The notes under the pieces are model-generated. The model saw only the letters and a program-made list of their open reading frames with translations. It did no database searches and had not been told where the DNA came from. Both the position numbers and the translations under genes were made by a program. Below are positions 24,565 to 32,646 of a stretch of 64,000 bases of DNA, piece by piece (within the stretch, counting starts at the first letter, position 1; the number at the start of each line of letters is the position of its first letter). Source of the DNA: Cloacibacterium sp. TD35 (GTDB lineage Bacteria > Bacteroidota > Bacteroidia > Flavobacteriales > Weeksellaceae). The stretch covers positions 874,001 through 938,000 of the forward strand of contig NZ_CP104850.1 in NCBI RefSeq assembly GCF_028864635.1, given 5' to 3'.

Positions 24565-24858
24565 TTAAACTTCCGGAGGCGGAGAAAAAATCGATTTAAA
24601 AGGACTTAGATGAATAGAATCGTCCTTAAGGATGTATTTGCTGATTTTTTTATCAGAAAAGAAAACGCCAATAAAATCTTTAGAATTATAAGGTTTTGGC
24701 GGAAACTTTTCATTGTAATTGGCGAGATTATTTTTAACCTCTTCTTCTGAAATATTATTATTGAGCGTAGGAATTTCCCAATCAAAAATCACAGCGATAC
24801 TTGGTAAAGCTGTAAAATTGATGAAAACTGCCAGAACAAAAATGCTCAAATACTTCAT
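24565..24858 (-). CDS. Small exported protein of unknown function
   Basis: A 97-residue protein that I do not recognise. Residues 1-22 look like a signal peptide (MKYLSIFVLAVFINFTALPS), with no lipobox cysteine. The mature part is short and polar, with KFPPKPYNSKDF in the middle and a proline-rich end, SPPPEV. It lies 13 nt after the second carbonic anhydrase on the same strand and before the SulP gene, so it is part of the inorganic-carbon cluster by position. The signal peptide implies a periplasmic or membrane-anchored product. Confidence 0.65.
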   Translation of the reverse strand: MKYLSIFVLAVFINFTALPSIAVIFDWEIPTLNNNISEEEVKNNLANYNEKFPPKPYNSKDFIGVFFSDKKISKYILKDDSIHLSPFKSIFSPPPEV

Positions 24859-24871
24859 ATCGTAAACTTTC

Positions 24872-25549
24872 TTAGAAGTTTTTATTATTTTTTCTGCTCA
24901 TCACCCAATCAGAATTGGTTAGGTCATAAACTTTTTGAATATTTTTCAATATTTCTTCGAAATCTATATTTAAGTCAATTAATTTCCCTGTTTTGAGGTC
25001 GAAAACCCAACCGTGAACTATAGGATATTGGTCTAAAATATATCTTTCTTGTACGCAAGCCATTTTAATAACGTTGATGCATTGCTCTTGAACATTCAGT
25101 TCAATCAATCTATCATAGCGTAATTGCTCGTCTTTTATCGCGTCTAATTCTTCTTGGTGCAATCTGTAAACATCTCTGATGGTTCTTAGCCAAGGATTCA
25201 TTAATCCAAAATCTTGAGGCGTCATCGCTGCTTTTACACCACCGCAACCATAATGGCCACAAACAATAATGTGTTTTACCTTTAAATGTTGTACTGCATA
25301 TTGAATGACAGCAGTAGAACTCATATCAAGGGTATTCACTAAATTGGCAATATTTCTATGCACAAAAACTTCGCCGGGTTTCATGCCCATTAATTCTTCT
25401 GCGGTTGCACGACTGTCGCTGCAACCTATGTAAAGATATTCTGGACTTTGACCTTCTGCTAATTTTTTAAAAAAATCAGCATCTTGACCGAGTTTTTCTT
25501 CAACCCATTTTCTATTATTTTCGAAAATAGTTTCGTAGCTTTTACCCAT
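24872..25549 (-). CDS. Beta-class carbonic anhydrase, second copy
   Basis: A 225-residue beta-carbonic anhydrase of the E. coli Can type. Zinc and catalytic residues are Cys43, Asp45 and Arg47 in GCSDSR, and His99 and Cys102 in CGHYGCGG. It is only distantly similar to the copy at 22 kb (which has GHTKCG and a longer N-terminus), so the two are not a recent duplication. It leads a small-protein/SulP group on the minus strand and has its own TACATTTG box 13 nt upstream. Confidence 0.96.
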   Translation of the reverse strand: MGKSYETIFENNRKWVEEKLGQDADFFKKLAEGQSPEYLYIGCSDSRATAEELMGMKPGEVFVHRNIANLVNTLDMSSTAVIQYAVQHLKVKHIIVCGHYGCGGVKAAMTPQDFGLMNPWLRTIRDVYRLHQEELDAIKDEQLRYDRLIELNVQEQCINVIKMACVQERYILDQYPIVHGWVFDLKTGKLIDLNIDFEEILKNIQKVYDLTNSDWVMSRKNNKNF

Positions 25550-25562
25550 AATTTTTCATTTA

Positions 25563-25570
25563 CAAATGTA
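25563..25570 (-). promoter_or_regulatory. -7 box of the second carbonic anhydrase gene
   Basis: The minus strand reads TACATTTG, matching TAnnTTTG, 13 nt before the ATG. Confidence 0.5.
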
Positions 25571-25674
25571 GAATAAAAAATTTCTAAATACATCTAAATT
25601 CCGATAGATAGCATCAATTTTTATTCCAAAATAAGGACTTTAAGACTTTTTAACAGTCTAATTCTCGTGCAAAT

Positions 25675-26226
25675 TTATACTTTATGATTGATATAATCTT
25701 CAGTAGCATTAAGTTTTGATATAATTTGAGCAGGATTTCCTACTACTACAGAATTGTCGGGAACATCTGTGTTGAGATAAACATTTGGAGCGATTAAGAC
25801 ATTATTCCCAACTTTTATTTTTCCAACGATGACAGCATTTGTGCCAATCCAAACTTCGTTTCCAATTTCTGGAACGCCTACATGTTTTCCACGATTGGCT
25901 TGTGCGATAGTTACGCCATGCATAATATTACAGTTCTTGCCAATTTTCACTTTTGGATTAATTACCACAGTTCCCCAATGTCCTAGATAAAAACCTTCCC
26001 CAATTTGAGTTTCTGGATAAATTTGAAAACCGTATTTAATCTGATGGTGGCGCAAAACGAATCTCCAAAAAATCCCTAAAACCGATTTCTTGTAGTGTTG
26101 TTGGCATTTTCTCAAAAGATAAACGTAATGCAAATTAGGATTGATGCATTTTGCCCAAATTTCACCTGTTGAAAGCCATTTTCCGCTTTCTCTGTAAAAA
26201 TCTTTTTGGATGATTGAGTAATTCAT
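25675..26226 (-). CDS. Hexapeptide-repeat acyltransferase (serine acetyltransferase-like)
   Basis: A 183-residue left-handed beta-helix acetyltransferase. Isoleucine-rich hexapeptides run from about residue 75 to 175 (TQIGEGFYLGHWGTVVINP, KIGKNCNIMHGVT, VGNNVLIAPNVY), with the catalytic His in HWGTVV or NIMHGVT. The N-terminal 70 residues are helical, as in CysE-like proteins, but its place at the end of the polysaccharide locus suggests O- or N-acetylation of a sugar. It is the last gene of the locus on the minus strand and is followed by CA genes of another unit. Confidence 0.85.
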   Translation of the reverse strand: MNYSIIQKDFYRESGKWLSTGEIWAKCINPNLHYVYLLRKCQQHYKKSVLGIFWRFVLRHHQIKYGFQIYPETQIGEGFYLGHWGTVVINPKVKIGKNCNIMHGVTIAQANRGKHVGVPEIGNEVWIGTNAVIVGKIKVGNNVLIAPNVYLNTDVPDNSVVVGNPAQIISKLNATEDYINHKV

Positions 26227-26232
26227 TTTTTA

Positions 26233-26295
26233 GTTTCGAGTTTCGGGATACGAGTTCCGTGGTAAATTTCGTAACTCGAAACTCGTATCTCGTAT
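26233..26295. repeat. 7-bp periodic array, nine units
   Basis: Nine strict 7-bp units: GTTTCGA, GTTTCGG, GATACGA, GTTCCGT, GGTAAAT, TTCGTAA, CTCGAAA, CTCGTAT, CTCGTAT. The left and right halves are roughly reverse complements, so the array could fold into a hairpin. It fills the gap between two genes and its last base is the first of the glycosyltransferase stop codon. Confidence 0.75.
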
Positions 26296-27464
26296 CAAAT
26301 ATAATCAATAATTTCCATAATTTTATTTACAGAATTTTCTAGGTTGAAAGGCATTTTATACTCTTTCAAGTTTTCTTGATATTGTTCAAAAAAATCAGGT
26401 TCAGTCAATGCTTTTTTCATGCCCTCGTAAATTCCTTCTTCAGAATTTTCTACGATGAGGCCAAGATTTCCATTTTCTAACATTTCTTGAACTCCCGAAA
26501 CATCAGTTGCAATTATATTTTTTTTCAAGGTGATGGCTTCAAATAAAACGGTAGGGAAACCTTCGTATCTAGAACTCAATATGTAAAAATCTGCTGCTTT
26601 AATAGAAGGGTAAGGATTATCTGTAAAGCCCAACATTTCTGCAGTTTCGTTAACACCTAATTCCGTTTTTAAATTCTTAATGTTTTCAAAATCATATCCA
26701 TCACCAATGATTTGAATCCGATGTTTAAACCCTTCATCAAGCAATTTTTTATGGACTTTCAACAATCTATCAAACCCTTTTTGTGGAAAAACGGTTCCAA
26801 CAGAAACAAAGGTTGGTTGCTGTTTGTCAGTTGTCGTTTGTTGGTCTTGATTCTTGATTCTTGGATCTTGGCTCTTTAATAAGATTTCTTCAGTATCCAA
26901 AGGATTATAAATCCTCACAATTTTTGATTTTTCGACTTCGTTTTGGACTAAACTTTCAAAATCTTTTTGGATGTGTTCAGAAATCACCATGATTTTATCA
27001 AAGCCAAAAAACTTGCGAATTTCTTGGTCTGTGTAATTGTGAAATTTAGTTTTTCTTAAGTCATTGTGAATCCAAACAATTTTTTTAGAAGATTTGATAG
27101 GAGAATCCAGAATGTCATCTCTCATTCCGTGAATTGCAGCAAATTCTACATCATATTTCTTATTTTTAAGAACCGTGGAGTAGAGAATTTTCGGAAATTT
27201 CTTCAATAATTTTTGATACAAAACACGATACGCTTTCTTCGGAATATCCTGAATTCTGTTGGTGGTAATCATTTCACCTTTGTTCAGATAAAGTACACTA
27301 ATCCAATCAGGAACTTCTGCAAGATATTTCCCAGAGTATAAATTCAGCAGTAAATCGATTTCATACTTATCTTTTGGAAGATTTTTAAGAAAAGTCACGA
27401 GAACTTTTTCTGCGCCACCGTGACGTAGAGAACCAATTCTGATGAGGATTTTTTTCTTTTCCAA
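26295..27464 (-). CDS. Glycosyltransferase family 4, with an in-frame heptad-repeat insert
   Basis: A 389-residue GT-B fold transferase. The N-terminal domain has RHGGAEKVLV near residue 14. The C-terminal domain carries the nucleotide-sugar EX7E motif in SRYEGFPTVLFEAI (about residue 308). Residues 198-218 (SQDPRIKNQDQQTTTDKQQ and PT) are encoded by nine 7-bp repeats in the linker just before the C-terminal Rossmann domain. It starts with TTG, the only in-frame option, abutting the upstream gene. Donor and acceptor are unknown. Confidence 0.9.
   Translation of the reverse strand: MEKKKILIRIGSLRHGGAEKVLVTFLKNLPKDKYEIDLLLNLYSGKYLAEVPDWISVLYLNKGEMITTNRIQDIPKKAYRVLYQKLLKKFPKILYSTVLKNKKYDVEFAAIHGMRDDILDSPIKSSKKIVWIHNDLRKTKFHNYTDQEIRKFFGFDKIMVISEHIQKDFESLVQNEVEKSKIVRIYNPLDTEEILLKSQDPRIKNQDQQTTTDKQQPTFVSVGTVFPQKGFDRLLKVHKKLLDEGFKHRIQIIGDGYDFENIKNLKTELGVNETAEMLGFTDNPYPSIKAADFYILSSRYEGFPTVLFEAITLKKNIIATDVSGVQEMLENGNLGLIVENSEEGIYEGMKKALTEPDFFEQYQENLKEYKMPFNLENSVNKIMEIIDYI
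26811..26873 (-). repeat. 7-bp periodic array inside a glycosyltransferase gene
   Basis: Nine 7-bp units on the plus strand: GGTTGGT, TGCTGTT, TGTCAGT, TGTCGTT, TGTTGGT, CTTGATT, CTTGATT, CTTGGAT, CTTGGCT. They make 63 bp, exactly codons 198-218, so the frame is preserved. The encoded stretch is rich in Gln, Thr, Lys and Asp. Confidence 0.75.
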
Positions 27465-27465
27465 A

Positions 27466-28380
27466 TTATTTTAATTTTTTATAAATTATTGAAAAAGGGA
27501 GTGTTAGAATTCCTAAAACTTTAATCACAGGATTTTTAATCTCATTAAAAAGGGTAGGAATTTTTCTTCCACTTTTTAAAGCATAGGTTTGGTAGCCAAT
27601 TAAGTTTCTGAGCAATGCTTTTGGATAAAAAAACAATTGATTTCCGTATGAATTGAGAAATGAAAGATGACCTTCTGTCAATCCAAAAAAATTTTTTCCG
27701 CTCCATCTTGTATTAGAAACAGAAGCTTCATCGTCATCATCTTTTAGGTAAAATCGCACTATTTTATTCGCAAATCTGGTCTTAATTCCTCTAGCGTCAT
27801 ACTCATTGAAAATCACACTTTGTGGAATGTAACCTTTGCCTTCATAATGACTAAAATCTTTATCAGAAACTTCTCTTTGATAGGTTTTGGTAATAAAAAT
27901 CCCGAATTTATCTCCTCTAACTTTGTATTTGTAGCGCATCTCGAAAATGCTTCCATCAAAACCTTCGTTTGGATATTTATCACCAACAATTTTACCGTTT
28001 TCATCCGCCGAAAGTCCCATCACAGAAATATAATCGTCTTGATTTTCTATTTTTTCAACTTCTGAAATTAAATTTTCCAAAGCGTCTTCTGGATAAGCGT
28101 CATCAGAATCCACCACCATAAAATAAGGTGTTTTCACCATTTTTACGCCTTCTAAAACAGTTAGAAATTTATGGCGGTTTTTATCTTTTTTATAAATAAT
28201 TTCAAAAAAAGGATTCATCAGTTGGAAATTTTCTACCACTGTGGAAGTATTATCCGTGGAACCATCATCTAAAACAATCCAAAGAAAATCTTTGAAACTC
28301 TGATTGAGAAGAGATTCAAAAACCTTTGGAAGCGTTTTTGCCCGATTGTAAGTAGGCGTGATAATGGTAATTTTTTTCAT
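27466..28380 (-). CDS. Glycosyltransferase family 2
   Basis: A 304-residue GT-A transferase. The N-terminal fold reads ITIITPTYNRAKTLPKV, the nucleotide-binding Asp lies in VLDDGSTDNT and the metal-binding DXD is VDSDDAYPEDA (about residue 92). It adds one sugar to a growing surface glycan; the sugar is not predictable. Its start codon lies 2 bp from a 7-bp repeat array and its stop is directly before the next transferase, so the two are in one transcript. Confidence 0.92.
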   Translation of the reverse strand: MKKITIITPTYNRAKTLPKVFESLLNQSFKDFLWIVLDDGSTDNTSTVVENFQLMNPFFEIIYKKDKNRHKFLTVLEGVKMVKTPYFMVVDSDDAYPEDALENLISEVEKIENQDDYISVMGLSADENGKIVGDKYPNEGFDGSIFEMRYKYKVRGDKFGIFITKTYQREVSDKDFSHYEGKGYIPQSVIFNEYDARGIKTRFANKIVRFYLKDDDDEASVSNTRWSGKNFFGLTEGHLSFLNSYGNQLFFYPKALLRNLIGYQTYALKSGRKIPTLFNEIKNPVIKVLGILTLPFSIIYKKLK

Positions 28381-28382
28381 TG

Positions 28383-28440
28383 GAGATACGAGATACGAGA
28401 TACGAGATACGAGGTTTTACTCGAAACTCGAAACTCGCAT
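28383..28440. repeat. 7-bp periodic array, gagatac and ctcgaaa units
   Basis: Four perfect GAGATAC units and one GAGGTTT (28383-28417), a 2-bp spacer, then CTCGAAA, CTCGAAA and CTCGCAT (28420-28440). Both unit types also occur, mostly as reverse complements, in the array at 26233. It occupies nearly all of the 64-bp gap between two glycosyltransferase genes. Confidence 0.8.
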
Positions 28441-28444
28441 CAAT

Positions 28445-29611
28445 TTATTTTATTAATTTTTTATATTGTTGTTCAAAAACTTCGGTGACTTGTTGATAGA
28501 TTTTCTTTTCATCAAATTTTTTATCGGCAGACTGAGTTCCTTCTATAATTTTTTTGACCAATTCTGGTTCGGTAAGAAACCTTTTCATGGCTTCGAAAAT
28601 TTCATTTTCATCAAAGTTAACTAAAATTCCGTCTTTTCCATCATCTATCATTTCTGGAATCCCGCCCACGTTGGTAGAAATAATCGGTTTGTGCAATCCC
28701 ATTACTTCGCCAATCGTTAAAGGATAACTTTCAGATTTTGAAGGAAGTACAAAATAATCAGCCGCTTTTACATATGGCCAAGGATTTTTTTGAGAATCTA
28801 GAAGCAGAAAGGTTTTTTCTACACCTAATTCTTTTGCTTGATTTTTCAAATTTTCCATCTCGTTTCCGCCACCAATTACAGCGATGGAATGTATCAAATT
28901 TTCGTCTAAAAGTCTGCGATGGACTTTCATCAGTTCTGCATAACCTTTTCTATGGTGTAGTCTTCCAATAGAAATAAAAGTTGGTCTTATCTCGAAATCT
29001 GCTTGAAATTCTTCTGCTTTTTTTCTTACTTCTGGAAGTTTTATTACATTGTAAATCACAGAACTTTTCGGATAAGAAACGCCGTACAAATCTTCTATCA
29101 CTTGTCTGGTTTGCGCAGCTCCAAAAATCATCCAGTCGAATTTTTTCATCAGATTGATGCGTTTCATGACTCTGTTTTGGTCTGTGTCATAACTTACATC
29201 TGTATGAAACCAGCCGATTTTTCTAGTTTTTTTGTTGGGAGAATTCAGCACCATTTCAAATTCTGAATAACCTGGCGAAACTTCTATGTCAAAGTCATCC
29301 TTTACTTTTAAAGCATATAAAACGGAAGGAAATTTGTCATAAATTTCTAGTTTCAGCCTTCTTAATCCGAGTTGAATTTTTTGGATAAAAGGATTTTTCG
29401 ACATTTGTTCACGGCCTTTTTCTACCACGATGAGTTTAATGTCTTTCGGAATTTCTGTAACCAATTCGCCTTGATACAAATTGAGCATCAAGGTAAAATC
29501 AAATTTATCCTTGGGTAAATTTCTCAATAAATCGAGGATCACTCTAGGAACTCCGCCCATTTCTAATGAGCGAAGCCTAAAAAGAACTTTTATTTTTTTT
29601 TGATTCTCCAT
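28445..29611 (-). CDS. Glycosyltransferase family 4
   Basis: A 388-residue GT-B transferase closely similar in layout to the one at 26-27 kb: N-terminal RLRSLEMGGVPRVILDLL, linker, then PTFISIGRLHHRKGYAEL and the EX7E motif SKSESYPLTIGEVM (about residue 296). It has no repeat insert in the linker, where its paralogue has 21 extra-like residues. The start ATG overlaps the stop of the next-upstream gene by 1 bp, so it belongs to the same operon. Confidence 0.92.
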   Translation of the reverse strand: MENQKKIKVLFRLRSLEMGGVPRVILDLLRNLPKDKFDFTLMLNLYQGELVTEIPKDIKLIVVEKGREQMSKNPFIQKIQLGLRRLKLEIYDKFPSVLYALKVKDDFDIEVSPGYSEFEMVLNSPNKKTRKIGWFHTDVSYDTDQNRVMKRINLMKKFDWMIFGAAQTRQVIEDLYGVSYPKSSVIYNVIKLPEVRKKAEEFQADFEIRPTFISIGRLHHRKGYAELMKVHRRLLDENLIHSIAVIGGGNEMENLKNQAKELGVEKTFLLLDSQKNPWPYVKAADYFVLPSKSESYPLTIGEVMGLHKPIISTNVGGIPEMIDDGKDGILVNFDENEIFEAMKRFLTEPELVKKIIEGTQSADKKFDEKKIYQQVTEVFEQQYKKLIK

Positions 29612-30630
29612 TATTCTACTTCGCAGCCTAAATTTTTGTACTGATTTTTAAATTTTAGCACCCAATTTCTAAATGCTGTTTTATCTATTTTTTCATCTAA
29701 AAATTTCTCAAAATATTCTAAAGAGAAGTCTTTAGGAAAATTTTGCATTTCATCAAAACTACCATTGAGCCAAGCCTGATTAATGAGATTATTAAAGTAA
29801 TTCACATCAAAATCATCACCGTATTTATGGTAAGAATTGGTTGCCGAGGATTGGAAAGTGGTTTTCAGTGCTTCTTTTTCTAATTTTGCAATAAAATTAG
29901 GATTGTCTTGATGTTTTCGGTAGTAATTAGAAGCATTTCTGAGTTGTTGTTTTTCGTCTACTTTTCCTCTGGCGTTTTTCCAAATGTGTAGCCAATATTC
30001 TTTTTGCCAAAATCCCATCAAAATAGAATTGAGCGCCCAATATTTTTGTTTTGTGGTATTATCTACGATTCCTAATTTGTAAAGCATGGTGAAAAACTTG
30101 AATTTATTATAAAAGAATAAATCGTTAAAAAATTCTGGAAAAAGAAGTAAGTTTTTCGGTTCCACTCGAAGAATTTCTTCTGTTATTTCTGAAATTTCTA
30201 TAAATTCATCATCCTTTTTGTTGCCTAGCCAACCTAACTTTAGCAGTGAAATTTGATTTTTTTCACAAGCTTCTTGTAAGTCATTTACGTTTATTTTGTG
30301 GGTAAACCAAACATCATCTTCTATCATGATAAAGTATTCCGAAGCGTTTTTTGCAGCTCTGTACCATAAATTGGTAGGAATAGTGAAGCCGTCAATTTCC
30401 TTTCCAGATTGTAAGTTTTCTGCAATTGCTGCAACTTTATTTTGATAATTTTCAGATTTTATGATTTCTATTTTTGGGTGCTTTTCTTTGATTTTAGAAA
30501 GATAGGTTTCTGGTGTTCCATCATCAAGCACTTTTACGCAAAAATCCCCTTCTACAAAGCTTTCTATGCTTTGCAAACAGCGATCTAAGTAAAACGGGCG
30601 GTTAAAAGATTTGATGAAGATATTTACCAT
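29611..30630 (-). CDS. Predicted glycosyltransferase, GT-A-like
   Basis: A 339-residue protein with N-terminal IKSFNRPFYLDRCLQSIESF and CVKVLDDGTPETYL, a GT2-like nucleotide-binding start, and an acidic motif IEDDVWFTHK (about residue 104) as a metal site. The C-terminal half (about 230-339) is helical and I do not recognise it. It is a diverged GT-A member of the polysaccharide operon, with donor unknown. It overlaps its upstream neighbour by 7 bp and its downstream neighbour by 1 bp. Confidence 0.75.
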   Translation of the reverse strand: MVNIFIKSFNRPFYLDRCLQSIESFVEGDFCVKVLDDGTPETYLSKIKEKHPKIEIIKSENYQNKVAAIAENLQSGKEIDGFTIPTNLWYRAAKNASEYFIMIEDDVWFTHKINVNDLQEACEKNQISLLKLGWLGNKKDDEFIEISEITEEILRVEPKNLLLFPEFFNDLFFYNKFKFFTMLYKLGIVDNTTKQKYWALNSILMGFWQKEYWLHIWKNARGKVDEKQQLRNASNYYRKHQDNPNFIAKLEKEALKTTFQSSATNSYHKYGDDFDVNYFNNLINQAWLNGSFDEMQNFPKDFSLEYFEKFLDEKIDKTAFRNWVLKFKNQYKNLGCEVE

Positions 30631-31427
30631 GAAATTTTTCTCATTAATTTTTTGAAAAATGTATTTTGTTTGGAGAAGATAAAATGTTGAATATTTTTAA
30701 TCTCGGAAGCATTTTTCCCATATATTTTTTTTATTCCTCTTCTTACTAAAGCCTTTTGAATAACTATATTCCAAGTTTGGTTTTTGAGTTCTACTTTTGC
30801 TTGGTCATGTGATAATCCTTTTTTATGAATTCTGTAGTAATAAAGAGGCTTTTCAATGAAATAGAAATTGCCAACTTCATAAAGTTTTAAAATGTAATCG
30901 ATGTCTTCAGCAACTTTATAATCTGGATTTATTCCTTCAGTTTTGAGGTAAGATTCTTTCTTAAAAGTGAAGAAATGTGCAACTTCAAATTGTATGTTAA
31001 AAAATAATGGGTTATTATTTTTTATTTTTTTTGTGTTTTTGAAAACCTTCTGCACATTTAGATTTTCATCACAAAAATAAAGTTGAGAATATGCAGCAAC
31101 ACATTTATTTTCATGTGCTTTTACTGAAATTTCTATAGCATTTTCAGTAAGTGCATCATCTGGATCTACGAAACCACAAATTTCACCAGATGCTTCTTCT
31201 ACACATCTTTTTTTGGTGAAGCCAACTCCTTTGTTTTCTGAATTTTGAAAAAATTTCACTCTAGAATCACCATCACAATAGTTTTGTATTTTTTCAAAAG
31301 AATCATCAGTAGAGCAATCGTCTACCACTATGATTTCAAAATCTTGATAGGTTTGTTTTTTCAAACTATCATAGCATTGTTTGAAATAATGAGCATTGTT
31401 GTAATGAGCTATGAGAATTGAGAACAT
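30624..31427 (-). CDS. Glycosyltransferase family 2
   Basis: A 267-residue GT-A transferase: FSILIAHYNNAHYFKQC at the start, nucleotide-binding VVDDCSTDDS (about residue 36), and metal motif VDPDDALTENA (about residue 92). The C-terminus has the ED-x-D-type segment KVAEDIDYILKL expected for the catalytic base. It is similar in design to the GT2 at 45 kb. It overlaps the following gene by 7 bp. Confidence 0.92.
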   Translation of the reverse strand: MFSILIAHYNNAHYFKQCYDSLKKQTYQDFEIIVVDDCSTDDSFEKIQNYCDGDSRVKFFQNSENKGVGFTKKRCVEEASGEICGFVDPDDALTENAIEISVKAHENKCVAAYSQLYFCDENLNVQKVFKNTKKIKNNNPLFFNIQFEVAHFFTFKKESYLKTEGINPDYKVAEDIDYILKLYEVGNFYFIEKPLYYYRIHKKGLSHDQAKVELKNQTWNIVIQKALVRRGIKKIYGKNASEIKNIQHFIFSKQNTFFKKLMRKISW

Positions 31428-31435
31428 AGGCTATC

Positions 31436-32548
31436 TTAAGTTAATTTTTCTATACACTTTCTTACTGTTTCTACATGTTTTCTCATGGAGAAGTTTTCAG
31501 AAATAAACTTACGCCCTTCTTTTCCCATTTCTTTTATTTTTTCAGGATTGTCTAGTAAATAAATCATTTTTTCTGCCATACTTTCCCAGTCGTTTTCTTC
31601 AACTAAAAATCCAGTTTTTTCATTAATAACAGTATCAATAATTCCTCCATGTTTCGTGGATACAATTGGTAGACCAGAAGCCGAGGCTTCAATAATTGCA
31701 ACGGGTGTTCCCTCCGCATCGCCTTCTTCGGTGGTTATTGAATGTTGAACAAAAATGGTACTTCTAGCAAATAAATCTGTTTGTTGAGTTTGTGATATCC
31801 ACCCTAAAAATTCGACAGAATTTTTAATATTAAGTATTTCAATTAAATTTACCATTTCATTATATAATACTCCGTCACCTGCAAAAAAAAGTTTAGCATC
31901 TGGGTGTTTTTGAAGTACAACATTGAACGCTTTTATTGTTGATAAGGGAGATTTCATTTTGACAAATCTTCCAACGGCCACAAAAACTTTAGAAGAATAA
32001 TTAGGCATAATCTCGAAAAATTCATCTCTTGCTCCAAGAGGAGAATATACAATTTGTTCATCTTTATAACCTAATTTTTTAAGTTTAGGAATCATATTTT
32101 TTGCAACAGGAACCACAATGCTGTTGTAATTCGCTAATTTAGCATAACTTTCTGAGTATTGATTGTATTCTTTAGTGTTATTTATGTCATGACCTAAAAC
32201 ATTACAAACAATAGGAATGTTAAGTTCTTCGCAAGCTTTTTTGATTGAAGAGCCAGTGTAAAAAAACTCTGCTAAAACACAATCTATATTTTCCTTTTTC
32301 AAAATTTTTTTAAATCTGTTTTTTATTAATTTATCAATCTTTTTTTGATTTTTAAAAGAAATTAATGTGAAAAAATAACGAATAATTTTTTGATGAAATT
32401 TAGATGTACCTTTATAAAAATAAGGTAAAAACCCTCCAAATAAAGTTATTTTTTCAAAGGGTAGCAATTCTTCATAATTCTTACTGAATGTGCCCATTGG
32501 TTTAAATCTGTGAGAAGTTGCTATTGCTATTTTAATTTTTTTAGTCAT
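31436..32548 (-). CDS. Glycosyltransferase family 4
   Basis: A 370-residue GT-B transferase. The C-terminal domain opens with VFVAVGRFVKMKSPLSTIKAF and includes the long acidic motif TEEGDAEGTPVAIIEASASG (EX7E). The TEEGDAEG-PVAIIE pattern is typical of colanic-acid-type WcaL-like transferases, but the substrate is not established. It begins AT-richer than the genes to its right and may have come with a different segment. It ends 8 nt before the GT2 at 31.4 kb. Confidence 0.9.
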   Translation of the reverse strand: MTKKIKIAIATSHRFKPMGTFSKNYEELLPFEKITLFGGFLPYFYKGTSKFHQKIIRYFFTLISFKNQKKIDKLIKNRFKKILKKENIDCVLAEFFYTGSSIKKACEELNIPIVCNVLGHDINNTKEYNQYSESYAKLANYNSIVVPVAKNMIPKLKKLGYKDEQIVYSPLGARDEFFEIMPNYSSKVFVAVGRFVKMKSPLSTIKAFNVVLQKHPDAKLFFAGDGVLYNEMVNLIEILNIKNSVEFLGWISQTQQTDLFARSTIFVQHSITTEEGDAEGTPVAIIEASASGLPIVSTKHGGIIDTVINEKTGFLVEENDWESMAEKMIYLLDNPEKIKEMGKEGRKFISENFSMRKHVETVRKCIEKLT

Positions 32549-32646
32549 TATATGGTTTAATTTTTTAAGAAAAAACTTATAAATCTTAGAATGGCATTAA
32601 TATTCTATAATTGAAATAGTGTTACCATAAGGTTTACATTTGTTTT

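Noticed and set aside
26233-26297. Ordinary intrinsic terminator after the glycosyltransferase
   Set aside because: Pairing is imperfect, with no T-run, and the strict 7-bp period explains the sequence better; a stop function remains possible.
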